Assembly (NCBI GenBank): GCA_963681505.1 | Contig: OY811974.1 | Location: 8,755,840-8,819,839 of the forward strand | Length of the DNA stretch: 64,000 nt | DNA from: Eunapius fragilis | Lineage: Eukaryota > Porifera > Demospongiae > Spongillida > Spongillidae | Direction of reading: 5' to 3' | Shown: positions 33,137 through 43,499 of the stretch, one piece after another | Numbering within the stretch: position 1 is the first letter of the stretch | Layout of the letters: the number at the start of each line of letters is the position of its first letter | Notes under the pieces: model-generated | What the model was told of the DNA's origin: nothing | The model's database searches: none | Seen by the model: the letters and a program-made list of their open reading frames with translations, nothing else | Program-made: the position numbers and the translations under genes

Positions 33137-35340
33137 TTCTGCATAACTACACATTCACTTGCTCTCCTGGCAAGGCGTCTTTGTACAACCTTTGTTGATA
33201 CAAAAGGACTTGCACCCTTGCTAGCCTGCCGTCTTGTTGCTTTAGATAAGAATCCAGGAGTGAGACCAATAGGAATTGGTGAAGCTGCCAGACGGATTAT
33301 TGCCAAGGCCATCCTACATGTCACCAGAGAAGACATTCAGCAAGCAGCAGGCTCACTCCAGCTCTGTGCTGGTCAGATGGCTGGGGCGGAAGCTGCTATA
33401 CATGGCATGAACCTTGCTTTTCATGATCAAGGCTCAGATGCTGTTCTCCTAGTCGATGCCATCAATGCATTTAATCTTCTCAATCGACAGGCAGCTCTTC
33501 ATAACATCAGATATTTATGCCCTTCCATTGCAACAGTCATCATCAACACCTATCGTGAGCCCACAGATCTCTTTGTCGATGGCAATTCCATTCTTTCTCA
33601 GGAGGGAACAACTCAGGGTGATCCCTTGGCTATGCCCATGTATGCATTAGCTATACTACCACTCATACGACATATTGCAGATAATGTGCAGCAAGCATGG
33701 TATGCAGATGATGCTACTGCCACTGGATCTCTCAAGAATTTACGCACTTGGTGGGATAAATTAGTCACAGTAGGTCCCTCTTATGGGTATTTTGTGAATG
33801 CCGTGAAGACCTGGCTCATAACAAAAGAAGAAACTCACACAAGAGCATTAGATATATTCAAAGACACGCAAATCCGCATCACAAAGGAAGGCAAGCCACA
33901 TCTCGGAGCAGCTCTGGGTACCTCGTCATACATAACTGAATTTGTGAAGGCAAAAGTCAAAAATTGGTCATTGGAATTGGAACAGCTGGCTTCCATAGCG
34001 AACACACAACCACACGCTGGCTTCTCGGCTCTTACCCATGGTTTAGCAAGCAGATGGGTTTATGTGGCAAGAACTGTCCCCAACATTGGCCATCTTTTAC
34101 AACCGCTTGAAGAGTTACTCAGGACCAAACTTATCCCTTCGCTCACTGGCCGTGCAGCACCATCTGATCTGGAGAGAGAGCTACTAGCTCTTCCTGCTCG
34201 CTTAGGAGGCCTGGGCCTACTAAACCCTTCTCATCTCTCCACCACTGAGTATTTTGCTTCCATGAAAGTCACACAGCCTCTAGTAGACCATATCATAAAG
34301 CAGGATGAAAGATATGGATATGAGATCCTTCAAGATCAACTTTCTGCCAAAGCCGAAGTCCACAAATCCAAACGAGAACACCATTTAAATGCAGCTTCGA
34401 CATTAAAGGATATTCTTCCACCTTCTCTTGCACATGCCATGGACCTCTCCCAAGAAAAAGGTGCCTCCACCTGGCTTTCAGTTCTACCACTTGAAGAATA
34501 TGGCTTTGCGCTCCATATGGGAGCCTTTCGTGATGCTTTGGCTTTACGTTATGGCTGGAGTCCTGTGAATGCTCCACTAAATTGTGCTTGTGGCACCCAC
34601 TTTTCTGTTGAACATGTGCTGTCATGCCCTAAGGGAGGGTATCCATCAATCAGACACAACGAAATCAGAGACTTAACAGCTGCTCTCTTGTCAGAAGTGT
34701 GCCACAATGTATCAACAGAGCCTCATCTACAACCCATAACAGGTGAGGTCATGAGTGGACTCTCAGCGAATATACAGGATGGTGCGCGATTGGATATTGC
34801 AGCAGATGGATTTTGGGGGAGTCGGTTTGAAAGGGCATTTTTTGATGTAAAGGTTTTTAATCCTTACGCCCCCTCAAATCAAAAGACTCCTTTATCCGCA
34901 TGCTACCGTAGCCATGAAAACGAGAAAAAGAGGAAATATGACCAACGCATTCGTGAAATTGAACATGCCTCTTTCACTCCACTTATTCTCTCTTGCACTG
35001 GTGGCCTTGGGCCTCAAGCCACAACAAGCTATAAGCGTCTGCTCTCTGCTATCTGCCAAATGGAATCAGGCCTATAGCCTAACCATCATGTGGTTGAGAT
35101 GCCGCCTTGCCTATTCATTGCTGCGAAGTTCAGTTATGTGCATTCGAGGGGCACGCTCTCACCTTGGCCATTATATGTCTGCTACACAACCTCCTCTTGA
35201 CCTGGTGTCAAGGGAAGCCCTTCTACTTGAACCATAAATTTTGATATTCTGTTTCCTTTTCATTTATGTGTATAGTTGCTTACTAATATAATAAAATTAT
35301 TGACAAAAAATAAAATAAAAATAAAAAAATAAATAAACAT
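33137..35340 (+). pseudogene. 5'-truncated RLE-type non-LTR retroelement (family 1, copy b)
   Basis: An open frame from 33137 to 35077 covers the RT and the endonuclease. It has motif A LVDAINAFNLLNR, motif B EGTTQGDPLAM and motif C YADD, then CACGTHFSVEHVLSC (a C-x-C-x7-H-x3-C knuckle), RHNEIRD and a late RLD...FFDVKVF pair resembling the PD-(D/E)XK nuclease of R2/CRE-type elements. A frameshift at about 35040 puts the last 60 residues (WLRCRLAYSLLRSS...) in another frame ending at 35237. An A-rich tail (AAATAAAA)n runs to 35338. The N-terminal Cys cluster seen in the 52.9-kb copy is missing, as expected of 5' truncation during target-primed reverse transcription. Confidence 0.8.
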
Positions 35341-35442
35341 GGGTGTAACCCTTAATAACCTACGCATGCTCTGACGGAGGAGAGTGGAGATGAAGAAGTA
35401 CAAGGTGATGAGGAGCCACCAAAGTACACTCAACAAAAGATA

Positions 35443-36715
35443 TTGTCTACCGTGAACCATAAACCCATACAAGTGGAGGTCAGTATCGATGGTCAGGGTA
35501 TAACAATGGAGTTGGATACAGGGGCTGCAGTATCTTTGGTGTCTGAAATTACATATAAGCGTTTGTGGCCAAAGCAGGTTCTAAAAAGAAGTACAGCAAC
35601 TCTTACTACGTACTCGGGAGAAGTACTGAAGGTGATAGGGAAATAGGAACCAAGAGTATGTTGGAATAGCAGAACAGAGAAGGTACCCTTAGTGGTGCTA
35701 AAAGGGAATGGGCCTTCCTTATTGGGAAGAGACTGGTTAGATTGTTTCAAGATAAATTGGGATAAGGTGCTAGAAATAAAAGATATTCCTTCTCTTGAGC
35801 AGGTTTTGGAGAATCACAAAGAAGTATTCTCAGAAGAATTAGGACTACTCAAAGGAGTAGAAGTGAAACTAGCACTACATCCAGAGGCATCACCCAAATT
35901 CTGCAAGGCTCGACCAGTTCCATACGCCATGAGGGAGAGGGTGGAAACTGAATGAAGGTTGGAGAAGGAGGGTATATTAGAACCGATAGAATTTTCAAAT
36001 TGGGCTGCACCGATTGTGGCAGTATTGAAATCGGATGGTAAAGTAAGGATTTGTGGTTATTTTCGTGTGTTAGTCAATCCTGCTTTGAAGCTGGATAGGT
36101 ACCCTATTCCATTGGCAACGCTTGCAGGAGGTAAATCTTTTACCAAGTTAGACTTGAACCAAGCTTATACACAGCTAGCACTGGATAAAGAGTCAAAGGA
36201 GCTAACAGTGATCAATACACACAAGGGGTTGTTCCGCTATACAAGGTTGCCTTTTGGGGTGTCCTCGGCACCGGGTATTTTTCAGCATACCGAATGTTGT
36301 GGTGTATATAGATGACATCTTGATTACAGAGCACACAAATCAAGAACACTTGGATCATCTACATGAAGTCCTTCAGAGGTTAGAAAAAGGAGGCATGAAA
36401 CTGAAAAAGTCAAAGTGTGTATTTATGATGAAATCAGTTGTATACCTTGGTCACAAAATTCACTCTTGTGGTATATCCCCTGTAGAAGAAAAGGTGAAAG
36501 CAGTTCATCAAGCCCCTGATCCTACGAATGTAACAGAACTAAAATCCTATTTGGGACTGTTAACTTACAATAACAGATTCTTACCCAACTTAGCAGCTAC
36601 TTTGGCCTTGTATCAATTGCTCAAACCGAACGTGGCGTGGAAATGGAATAAAGAAAGAAAGGATGCTTTTGAAGCGTCCAAGCGTCTTTTGACTTCAACT
36701 AATATAAGGTCTTGA
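35443..36715 (+). pseudogene. Protease and reverse transcriptase of gypsy B
   Basis: LDTGAAVSLVSE is the retropepsin motif. A stop lies at 35644, RT starts after 35690 with ARPVPYAMRERVE, one stop lies at 35953, and then FSNWAAPIVAV, VRICGYFRV, FTKLDLNQAYTQL and RLPFGVSSAP. A shift at about 36290 precedes YIDDILIT and YLGHKIHSCG. The R-x-C-G-D/N residue is Y here (CGYFRV), a change in a normally conserved RT position. Confidence 0.8.
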
Positions 36716-37468
36716 CACATTTTGATCCGGCTGAAGAGATAGTACTGGCCTGTGATGCTTCTTCATATGGAGTGGGAGCTGTGTTGTCTCACACTAAAAA
36801 GGATGAAAAGGAACGACCCATAGCATTTGCGCGCGTCTAGAACACTAAATTCGGCTGAGCGGAATTACTCGCAAATAGAAAGGGATGCACTTGCGTGTAT
36901 ATTCGGAGTGAAGAGATTTCACCAATATCTTTATGGGCGGAAGTTTATATTGTATACTGACCATAAGCCATGCATTGCTGACTTTGTTTTCACCTTCTAG
37001 AGGCATACCATCGCAAGTTTCGGCTAGGATTCAGCGATGGGCTCTAACAATGGCAGCGTACGAATATGACATAAAGTACAAGAAGACGTCACAGCATGGA
37101 AATGCAGACGGACTGAGTCGTCTGCCATTGACAGAGTCAGATGAAGAGAAGTCAGAGGTACCAACCGAGGTAGTGCTGCTGGTGGAAGCCTTGGAGGATG
37201 CACCAATGACTTATGCTCAGATACAGAGGTGGACCAAGCGAGATCCGCTGTTTTCCAAAGTATCTCAGTTCATACTGCACGGCTGGCGGGAGGAAAGGAA
37301 CGAGGGGTCGAAGAGCTGAAGCCATATTGGACAAGACGTTTGGAGTTGTCATTGCATGAGGGGTTTATTTTGTGGGGGAATCGGGTGGTGATTCCGACGC
37401 AGGGGCGGGAGTATGTATTAAGAGAACTGCATGGGGGACATCCGGGCATGAGTAGAATGAAAGCAATA
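36716..37468 (+). pseudogene. RNase H and start of integrase of gypsy B
   Basis: [16 protein letters not shown], then stops and shifts, RIQRWALTMAAYEYD, NADGLSRLPL and the integrase zinc region start HGGHPGMSRMKAI, where the coding sequence is cut by the inserted TIR element. Confidence 0.75.
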
Positions 37469-38030
37469 GACCCTTCCCTTTAACGGCGTAAGGAATGCAA
37501 TTATTCTTAAACGCGTCACTTCCGGAGTTCTTCCTGTGTAGAATCATGACGGGAGACGTATGTGTCGTGTGTAAAATGATTCGTAAGTTGGACAAGGGTG
37601 TATCTATGCACTGTATTCCAGTCGAAAAAAGTACGAGGGCACGTTGGATTCGATCGCTTCTCCTTGTAGAGAAGGATATTAAAGCTTACCATCGCGTGTG
37701 CAGCCGTCACTTTCCTTTGGATGGACAAAGCGATCCCCTTGATCTGTATCCAGTTGGATGAAGTGCGGATGTAAATGTCATTCCTGAAGGGAACAGTGGT
37801 CAGGATTCACTTGGGGTTCGAAGCCCATCTGAAATGGAAGTTCCTGTACATGCAGTTACATGTAGTGTGGCCACTAGTACTGTGGCGGCGACCTAGATAC
37901 TCTCTTGTCCAACTTACGAGTCATTTTACACACGACACATACGTCTCCCGTCATGATTCTACACAGGAAGAACTCTGGAAGTGACGCGTTTAAGAATAAT
38001 TGCATTCCTTACGCCGTTAAAGGAAGGGTC
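37469..38030 (+). mobile_element. THAP-coding TIR element inserted in gypsy B
   Basis: 562 bp with inverted repeats of about 138 bp (GACCCTTCCCTTTAACGGCG ... the inverse of GACCCTTCCTTTAACGGCG). The gypsy integrase frame (...RMKAI / ARTLVWW...) resumes on the other side. The flanks GCAATA and TATTGC are themselves inverted, so the exact target duplication is uncertain. Its P-element or THAP-transposase type origin is inferred from the encoded domain. Confidence 0.8.
37546..37761 (+). pseudogene. THAP-type zinc-finger domain ORF in the TIR element
   Basis: 71 codons from the ATG at 37546. CVVCKM provides the first Cys pair, then SMHCIP, ARWIRSLL and HRVCSRHF (the C..HF pair), followed by DPLDLYP. 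These are all the elements of a THAP DNA-binding domain. A TGA ends it, but the same frame stays open for a further 48 codons, as if a longer protein once continued. The first 20 or so codons lie inside the left TIR, so the right TIR encodes an inverted copy of them. No transposase catalytic region is present. Confidence 0.7.
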
Positions 38031-39173
38031 TATTGCAAGAACGTTGGTCTGGTGGTCTCGTATAGACCAAGATATCGAAGGAATGGTAAGAAGATGTGAA
38101 GAATGCCAAACACAACAAGCATCACCTCCACATGTCTTCATCCATGGAAGTGGCCTACCAGACCATGGGCCCGACTGCACGTAGATTTTGCGGGGCCTAT
38201 GTGGGGGAGAATACTGTTGTTGGTGGTGATTGATGCACAGTTGCACACTCGAAGTGGATTGAAGTCGAAGATATGAAAGAAGCCACAGCAGGCGCTACCA
38301 TTCAAAGGTTGAGAGCAATGTTTGCGAGATGCGGTATTCCGGAATCTCTGGTTTCCGACAATGGGCCTTGCATCATCAGTAAAGAATTCAAGGATTTCTT
38401 AAGGAAGAATGGGGTAATGCACATCACATCCGCTCCGTATCATCGAATGGCTTGGCAGAGAGGGGTGTGAGAATTATCAAGGAAGGGCTACGGAAGATGA
38501 AAGTAGGGACGATAAGTGACATAATCGCTAGATTGTTGTTCCAGTATCGGATGACACCTCAAAGTGCGACAATGCTATCGCCTGCGGAGTTATTACTGGG
38601 AAGATGCCAGAGAGGCAGATTGAATTTGTTGCACCCAAATCTGGCTGACAGAGTGGAAAAAGCTGCAGAAAAACAGAAAGAGTAGCATGACGTTCATACT
38701 AAAGAAAGGAAACTCCAGACCGGAAGTAAAGTGTATGTGAAAGTATACGAAAAAGGTGGAAAATGGAAGTGGAAGAAGGGAGAGATAGTGAAGTGTACGG
38801 GGCCGGTGTCATTTATAGTACAGCTGGAGGGAGGAATAGTCTGTCACAGGCATCTGGATCAGCTAAGAGAGCTTCTGGAAGAGCAGAACGAAAATCAGTG
38901 GGATTGGGCGGAAAACATTAATATTGGTCCAGAGGTGATGAGTGATCAAGGACAGGAGAACAATGAATAGACGGAAGGGAGAGAAAGTACGAAAACGGTT
39001 CCAGAAGAACCGATGGTTGTGGAAGCACATGGGAATGTTAATATGGGGTCTGAAGCAGAGGGGGAAGTAACAGATGTAGCAAGCGGTAAGACCAAAGAAA
39101 TACCCCAGTCGGGTTAGGAAACCTCCAGAGAGATATGGATGGTAAAACCGTTTTCCTTCGGGAGGGGAGAAGA
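38031..39173 (+). pseudogene. Integrase of gypsy B
   Basis: ARTLVWWSRIDQDIE and CEECQTQQ (zinc region), DFAGP-like and VIDAHSKWIEV-like pieces, VSDNGPCIISKEF, a shifted PYH..NG.AERGVRIIKEG region and SPAELLLGR. A C-terminal segment follows at 38731-38967. Several stops and shifts. A polypurine tract (GGGAGGGGAGAAGA) ends at 39173. Confidence 0.75.
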
Positions 39174-39300
39174 TGTTATAGCTTAATAACCTACGCATGG
39201 CGCATGCGTAAGGAACATGATTTATGTGCGTGATTGCTGTGCAATTGTCAGTCATGTAATTGGCTTTGCTACCATTAACTTGATGCTTTACGATATTACA
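39174..39300 (+). repeat. 3' LTR of gypsy B
   Basis: TGTTATAGCTTAATAACC...ATATTACA, 127 bp with TG..CA ends. It is followed by the ATGGG duplication. Confidence 0.8.
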
Positions 39301-39381
39301 ATGGGGGCATATTAAAAACTTTAAAAGTTAAAAAATTGTCAAATCAATTGCTGAGGCATTTTTTGTATTCAATGCAACAAT

Positions 39382-39492
39382 GTAGTCTCGTACCCAGACC
39401 CGCATCGCAGCTGCTTTCACCGGTACGCGAGTGCTCGCGTAGGGTGATGTAATCCATAGGCAGCTGCGATGCGTGTCTGGGTATGAGACTAT
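39382..39492. mobile_element. Small hAT-like MITE
   Basis: TAGTCTCGTACCCAGAC...CGCATCGCAGCTG pairs with CAGCTGCGATGCG...GTCTGGGTATGAGACTA. The flanks CAACAATG and TAACAATG form a 7 of 8 target duplication. Confidence 0.7.
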
Positions 39493-39736
39493 TAACAATG
39501 TAGCGAGTCATATGGTTCTTCATGAATGTCGTCAATGGTGAGTACTTTGACGGACGGGGAGGGTTGAGCATCTAGAACATGCATGATCACTCGGGGATGC
39601 GGTGTTAATGTGCACAGTTAAAAATCACATTTTAAGTTTTGGATGCATCAGTTATGCACGAAGCACAACTTTTACACTATATACAATCTTTACTACTAGT
39701 GCAAAACTACTAGACGAATTTCTCTGCAAAACACTG

Positions 39737-40687
39737 TTAGTCTTCCGTAGGTAAGGAGTAATGGGTTTCACTTCGGCAGACCAATGTCGTCGTCTCATGA
39801 ATTGTAACATCCTCTCCTGCGTTATAGCCATTCCGATATTGTTGTTTGGCTTTTCGTTTCGTATTGTACAATACGATAGACACGTGGATTATTAGAGCAC
39901 ACGAACAGGTTATGCTAAACAAGAATATTGCAGCAATAAAGCCTTTGTACGTGATCATGTACGCGCTGGGAGAATATAATATTACAACATTGATATCTGT
40001 TAACATGAAAGACAATATTGGGGCCATCAAAAGTAGATACAATACAGGATACACCAGTAGTGGCATCATCTCATAAAGAACCTTCTTGTGTTGCTTTTGA
40101 TTTACGGAGGCGATCCCGATTCCTTTGCTTGCTCTGCAGCACAGCGTAACCACCATGACGACGACCAATAGGAATGAGAGTAGAAGAAGGAAACTGTACA
40201 CGCTGAATAGACCAATGAATTCATTTTTCAATAGCTGATAATATCTATGGCTTGCATTTGGAAAAATATTATTATCTGCATTTTTGACAATCTGTTGCGT
40301 CAGTATGTACGTGACCACAGCCACTATTACTGGGCTCCCTACATAGAGTAGTTCCAACCGTTTTAGGTTTTTATGACATACGGAAAGTACAAGTAGATGG
40401 AAATTTATCCACAGCGTGAGCAATAACTTTAAGGAGAGTAAAGATACACCTACTGCAAATTGTACATCAATGTCTTTATCGGTAAAGTTAGTAAAGGCAG
40501 GCACGACAAGACACAGCTGTGCGCTGATCACCTGATAAAGTGCTAGTCGGTATACCAGTATTCTATGCAGCTTGAAAGCTGGGACGAGGACGACGGCGAT
40601 CAAAAACAGTACTGACGAGATGCACAAGCCTGCAATGACTCCAATGTTGAGGATACAGTCAGTACGCATACAGATCGAGTTATTCAT
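39737..40687 (-). CDS. 7TM receptor-like protein, copy 3 (intact, single exon)
   Basis: 316 codons from the ATG at 40687 to the stop ending at 39737. The seven hydrophobic segments sit where they do in copy 2. The central part is highly conserved (WINFHLLVLSVCHKNLKRLE; VVMVVTLCCRASKG; YPVLYLLLMAPILS). The N-terminus (MNNSICMRTDC) and the loop between TM6 and TM7 vary most, as expected if those face ligand. The C-tail holds Ser/Thr/Tyr residues (ETTTL, SETHYSLPTED) available for phosphorylation. As in copy 2, no DRY or NPxxY is seen. It stands on its own with no intron and shares 130-600 bp of flank on each side with the other copies. Confidence 0.75.
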   Translation of the reverse strand: MNNSICMRTDCILNIGVIAGLCISSVLFLIAVVLVPAFKLHRILVYRLALYQVISAQLCLVVPAFTNFTDKDIDVQFAVGVSLLSLKLLLTLWINFHLLVLSVCHKNLKRLELLYVGSPVIVAVVTYILTQQIVKNADNNIFPNASHRYYQLLKNEFIGLFSVYSFLLLLSFLLVVVMVVTLCCRASKGIGIASVNQKQHKKVLYEMMPLLVYPVLYLLLMAPILSFMLTDINVVILYSPSAYMITYKGFIAAIFLFSITCSCALIIHVSIVLYNTKRKAKQQYRNGYNAGEDVTIHETTTLVCRSETHYSLPTED

Positions 40688-41280
40688 TGCTTTTGAAGCT
40701 GTGTGTAGCGTTATGTCCTATGTAAATGGTACATAGGAGTTCAGCATACATGCAGATCAAGCTGAATTGGCCTATACACATGACAGCCTACTACGCATCG
40801 CAGAGACCAATGGAGTTGGTAACGTGATGGTTGAGCATGGCAGTATTATAACTATACCGTGCATGCATGCATGCAATACACACTGATGATTGCGCCACAC
40901 CTTCACAACAACACCAGTACCGCAGAAATGATTGTCAATGCAACGCGTGAGTATAGATACTTTTCCTGTGCCGTACGATCTGTAGTACGTAAGGGTAGGA
41001 AATTTTTTTTTTTTCTTGAATGAAGGAGGATAGGAACTTTAACTCCCTGTTGTATAATGTACCGGGCCAAATATAATGTTGCAAATAGTACAATTTTAGA
41101 AGGATGGTCTTACATTACACCAGGAGTATGTCAATGTTGGAAATCATTTACTCCACGTGCAACATACTGTATCTATATCCTCACATCCTCCACAAGAGTA
41201 AATGAGAACAAGCATTAGGGCGCTATTACAGAACTAGTCCAATTTTAAGTGTTTCAAATTTCTTCAAAATTACCTCTGAA
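40688..41280. repeat. 5' flank of the receptor duplication (segment alpha, copy 3)
   Basis: It matches 22677-23290 through the same landmarks and runs directly into segment beta. This copy therefore shows the probable original order: receptor, alpha flank, beta. Confidence 0.7.
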
Positions 41281-42910
41281 TCGCATTCACAAAAATATGA
41301 GGATTGCGAAATGGAGCGGTCAGGGTGGAGGAGGTTGAGGGGCTCACGCCAATCAACACACACCACCCACTCGTCTATCAAAATGGCTGTTATGACTACG
41401 CGTCAGTCGAAAAGTACATGGAAGCTGATTTTGCACATTGCTAGGAAAATATGAGTACACAATCAGTAATATTACCTCGTGCTGTATAGTTTCCAACTGC
41501 CACCGTAATAACTTTTATCCCGGAGACTTGAACAATTTTTCCTTTTTCGCAGTGTATGGTCTTGATGCAGCCCTTTTCAATATGCTATATGAAATAATCT
41601 GACGAGGAGTGTGCTACTGCGCTTGCGCACGAAGTCCGCGTGACTGTATGAACGAAATATCAGACAGTGGTTACTGATAGTACGGTATACTTTGACATTT
41701 CCGCCACAACATGTGCAGGTCATGCTTGCATAGTTTGTGCGCGCGTCAACGTTGTAGCGTATTTATGATTTTCTAAATAAACATACACTGAAATAAATAT
41801 AGAGGAACATCCTACGTATCATCTCTTCCTATGAATTTTTTTTTATCAGGAAAGTTTCCTAAAGTGGACTTCCATTTTCCTATAGCTGGCGGTAAACTGA
41901 TTGCTATATCAGAAATGAATCTGTCTTCCCTTCATCTATTCGCCCAATCGAAGTTGGAGAAACATTGTGATGCGTAACATGAAGGTTATACATGCACTGA
42001 GACGTCACTTTGTTTGTATCTAGATAAACAACATTCAATTGTATTTACTCTAAGTTATAATCATATGTAACTTATAGTTGCAGTGAATAACTACATGCAT
42101 GCATTTAATTGGGTACATGTACTAGAAATCGCAATACAGCTGGTTACATGTCGGTTACGATTATATAATTTACGAATATAGTGCTATTTCTTAAAACAGC
42201 GCTGTGAAGTTTACTCTCCTTCTACATGTATGCAATGTAAGAATGTAAGAAATGTAAGAAATCAGTTGCACTAAATTCGTATACTACTCCATCTAGATAA
42301 CTGCAATGCGCTGAGTCCTCTGAAACTGTCTGGCACTGTGGCTACCTTTGAACGCCCAGGGGCATACGTGTAGTTTTGTATAGATGATTTCTTGCTCATG
42401 ATATTGTACTAATACGTCATGTTAGTGGAACATCTCTTTCAACTTGACAGCTCTTTCAAGTATACAGTTATGATTAGTTTTGAAAAATTAGGCTGCGGAC
42501 TTTACTGACGGTTATTAAATACAAATACACACCAATGTGCAGCTAGGCATGACCTTCCCTTTAGGTGGAGAGCTTGATGGTTTGGGATTAATGTAATTTG
42601 GGTTTGTAGTACATTTATGTGTAATAATTTGCAACACTATTCAAAGTTCCTGCTGTACTATATACACAGTTATCGTTGCATCCTACAGTTCCACGACAAG
42701 TTTACATATTTTTGTTGGAGGAGAGGTGACATGTTGGTTTATGCGTGGACTCAGTTGATAAAAAATGTAATAGGCATTTGTTCAAATATGGTGCGTGTGC
42801 CGTCATGTACCCTTGAAGATAAGTGGACTTTTAGAACATGTTTTGCTGACCTCTGTACGAAATTTTCATGCATACCCATGATTTTTAAATAACTACATGC
42901 AAAGGATCAA
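41080..42910. repeat. Duplicated segment beta (copy 2), non-coding
   Basis: It parallels 17030-18600 with small and medium indels. The part at 41860-42300 is unique to this copy. No coding frame is conserved. Confidence 0.65.
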
Positions 42911-43097
42911 TACATTGCGCGCCGCCTAAGCCGGTCCTCTTCATCCAACGCAAAATTATACAACACCATCACATAACAGACACCCCCAACGCGCACAATA
43001 TAGGCATTATGTAATACTTTCTAACAAAGAATTCTTAGCGACCCTTGTAGAGTTGCGAGGCCTTCACAGGGCATACACGATACAGTACATGTTACTA

Positions 43098-43352
43098 TTT
43101 CATAGTTCACTTTACTTTATCAGTTGAATTCTGAACAAGACATGCCGAGGCTTGGTTTGTACACACTAGATGCACGTATTGGCAGTGCATTACTACAAGG
43201 TCTGTAGGAGGGTGTGTGGTTTGGCCTGTCAGGCCGGAGATATGGCCTGTCAGGCCAAACCACACCCCCTCCTTGTACCAATATACTGCCAATACGTGTG
43301 TACAAACCAAGCCTCGGCACGTCTTGTTCAGAATTCAACTAATAAAGTAAGG
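43098..43352. mobile_element. Palindromic element D, full copy
   Basis: Arms of about 110 bp: ACTTTATCAGTTGAATTCTG, AACAAGACATGCCGAGGC and CTGTCAGGCCGGAGATATGG in the centre pair with the inverse right arm (GCCTCGGCACGTCTTGTTC, AGAATTCAACTAATAAAGT). It has no coding content. Confidence 0.75.
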
Positions 43353-43499
43353 TGAACTTTTGTAGTATATAGCATAACCCGAGACCTAAACGCGCAGCGT
43401 CAAGTCGAGGGTCAGTTAGGATTGCCAATCACTGTAGCACAGCAAACGCACAATGGGTACAATACACTACCTTAAATACTATAATGCAATAACAGGTTT

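Larger units (their letters stand above)
35344..39300 (+). mobile_element. Ty3/gypsy LTR retrotransposon B (decayed, plus strand)
   Basis: Exact 5-bp target duplications ATGGG (35339-35343 and 39301-39305) bound the element. The 3' LTR is 39174-39300 (127 bp). Of the 5' LTR only about 25 bp remain (TGTAACCCTTAATAACC...), joined directly to protease sequence, so the primer site and gag are deleted. The order PR, RT, RNase H, integrase is the usual gypsy order. A THAP-coding TIR element interrupts the integrase. Confidence 0.85.

Noticed and set aside
33218-33336. Independent start for the RT frame at TTG 33218
   Set aside because: The frame is open upstream to 33137 and homology to the 52.9-kb copy continues above it, so this is a truncated element rather than a gene start.
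37466-38034. 8-bp P-element-type target duplication of the THAP element
   Set aside because: The flanks AAGCAATA and TATTGCAA are inverted, not direct, so no clear direct duplication can be claimed.
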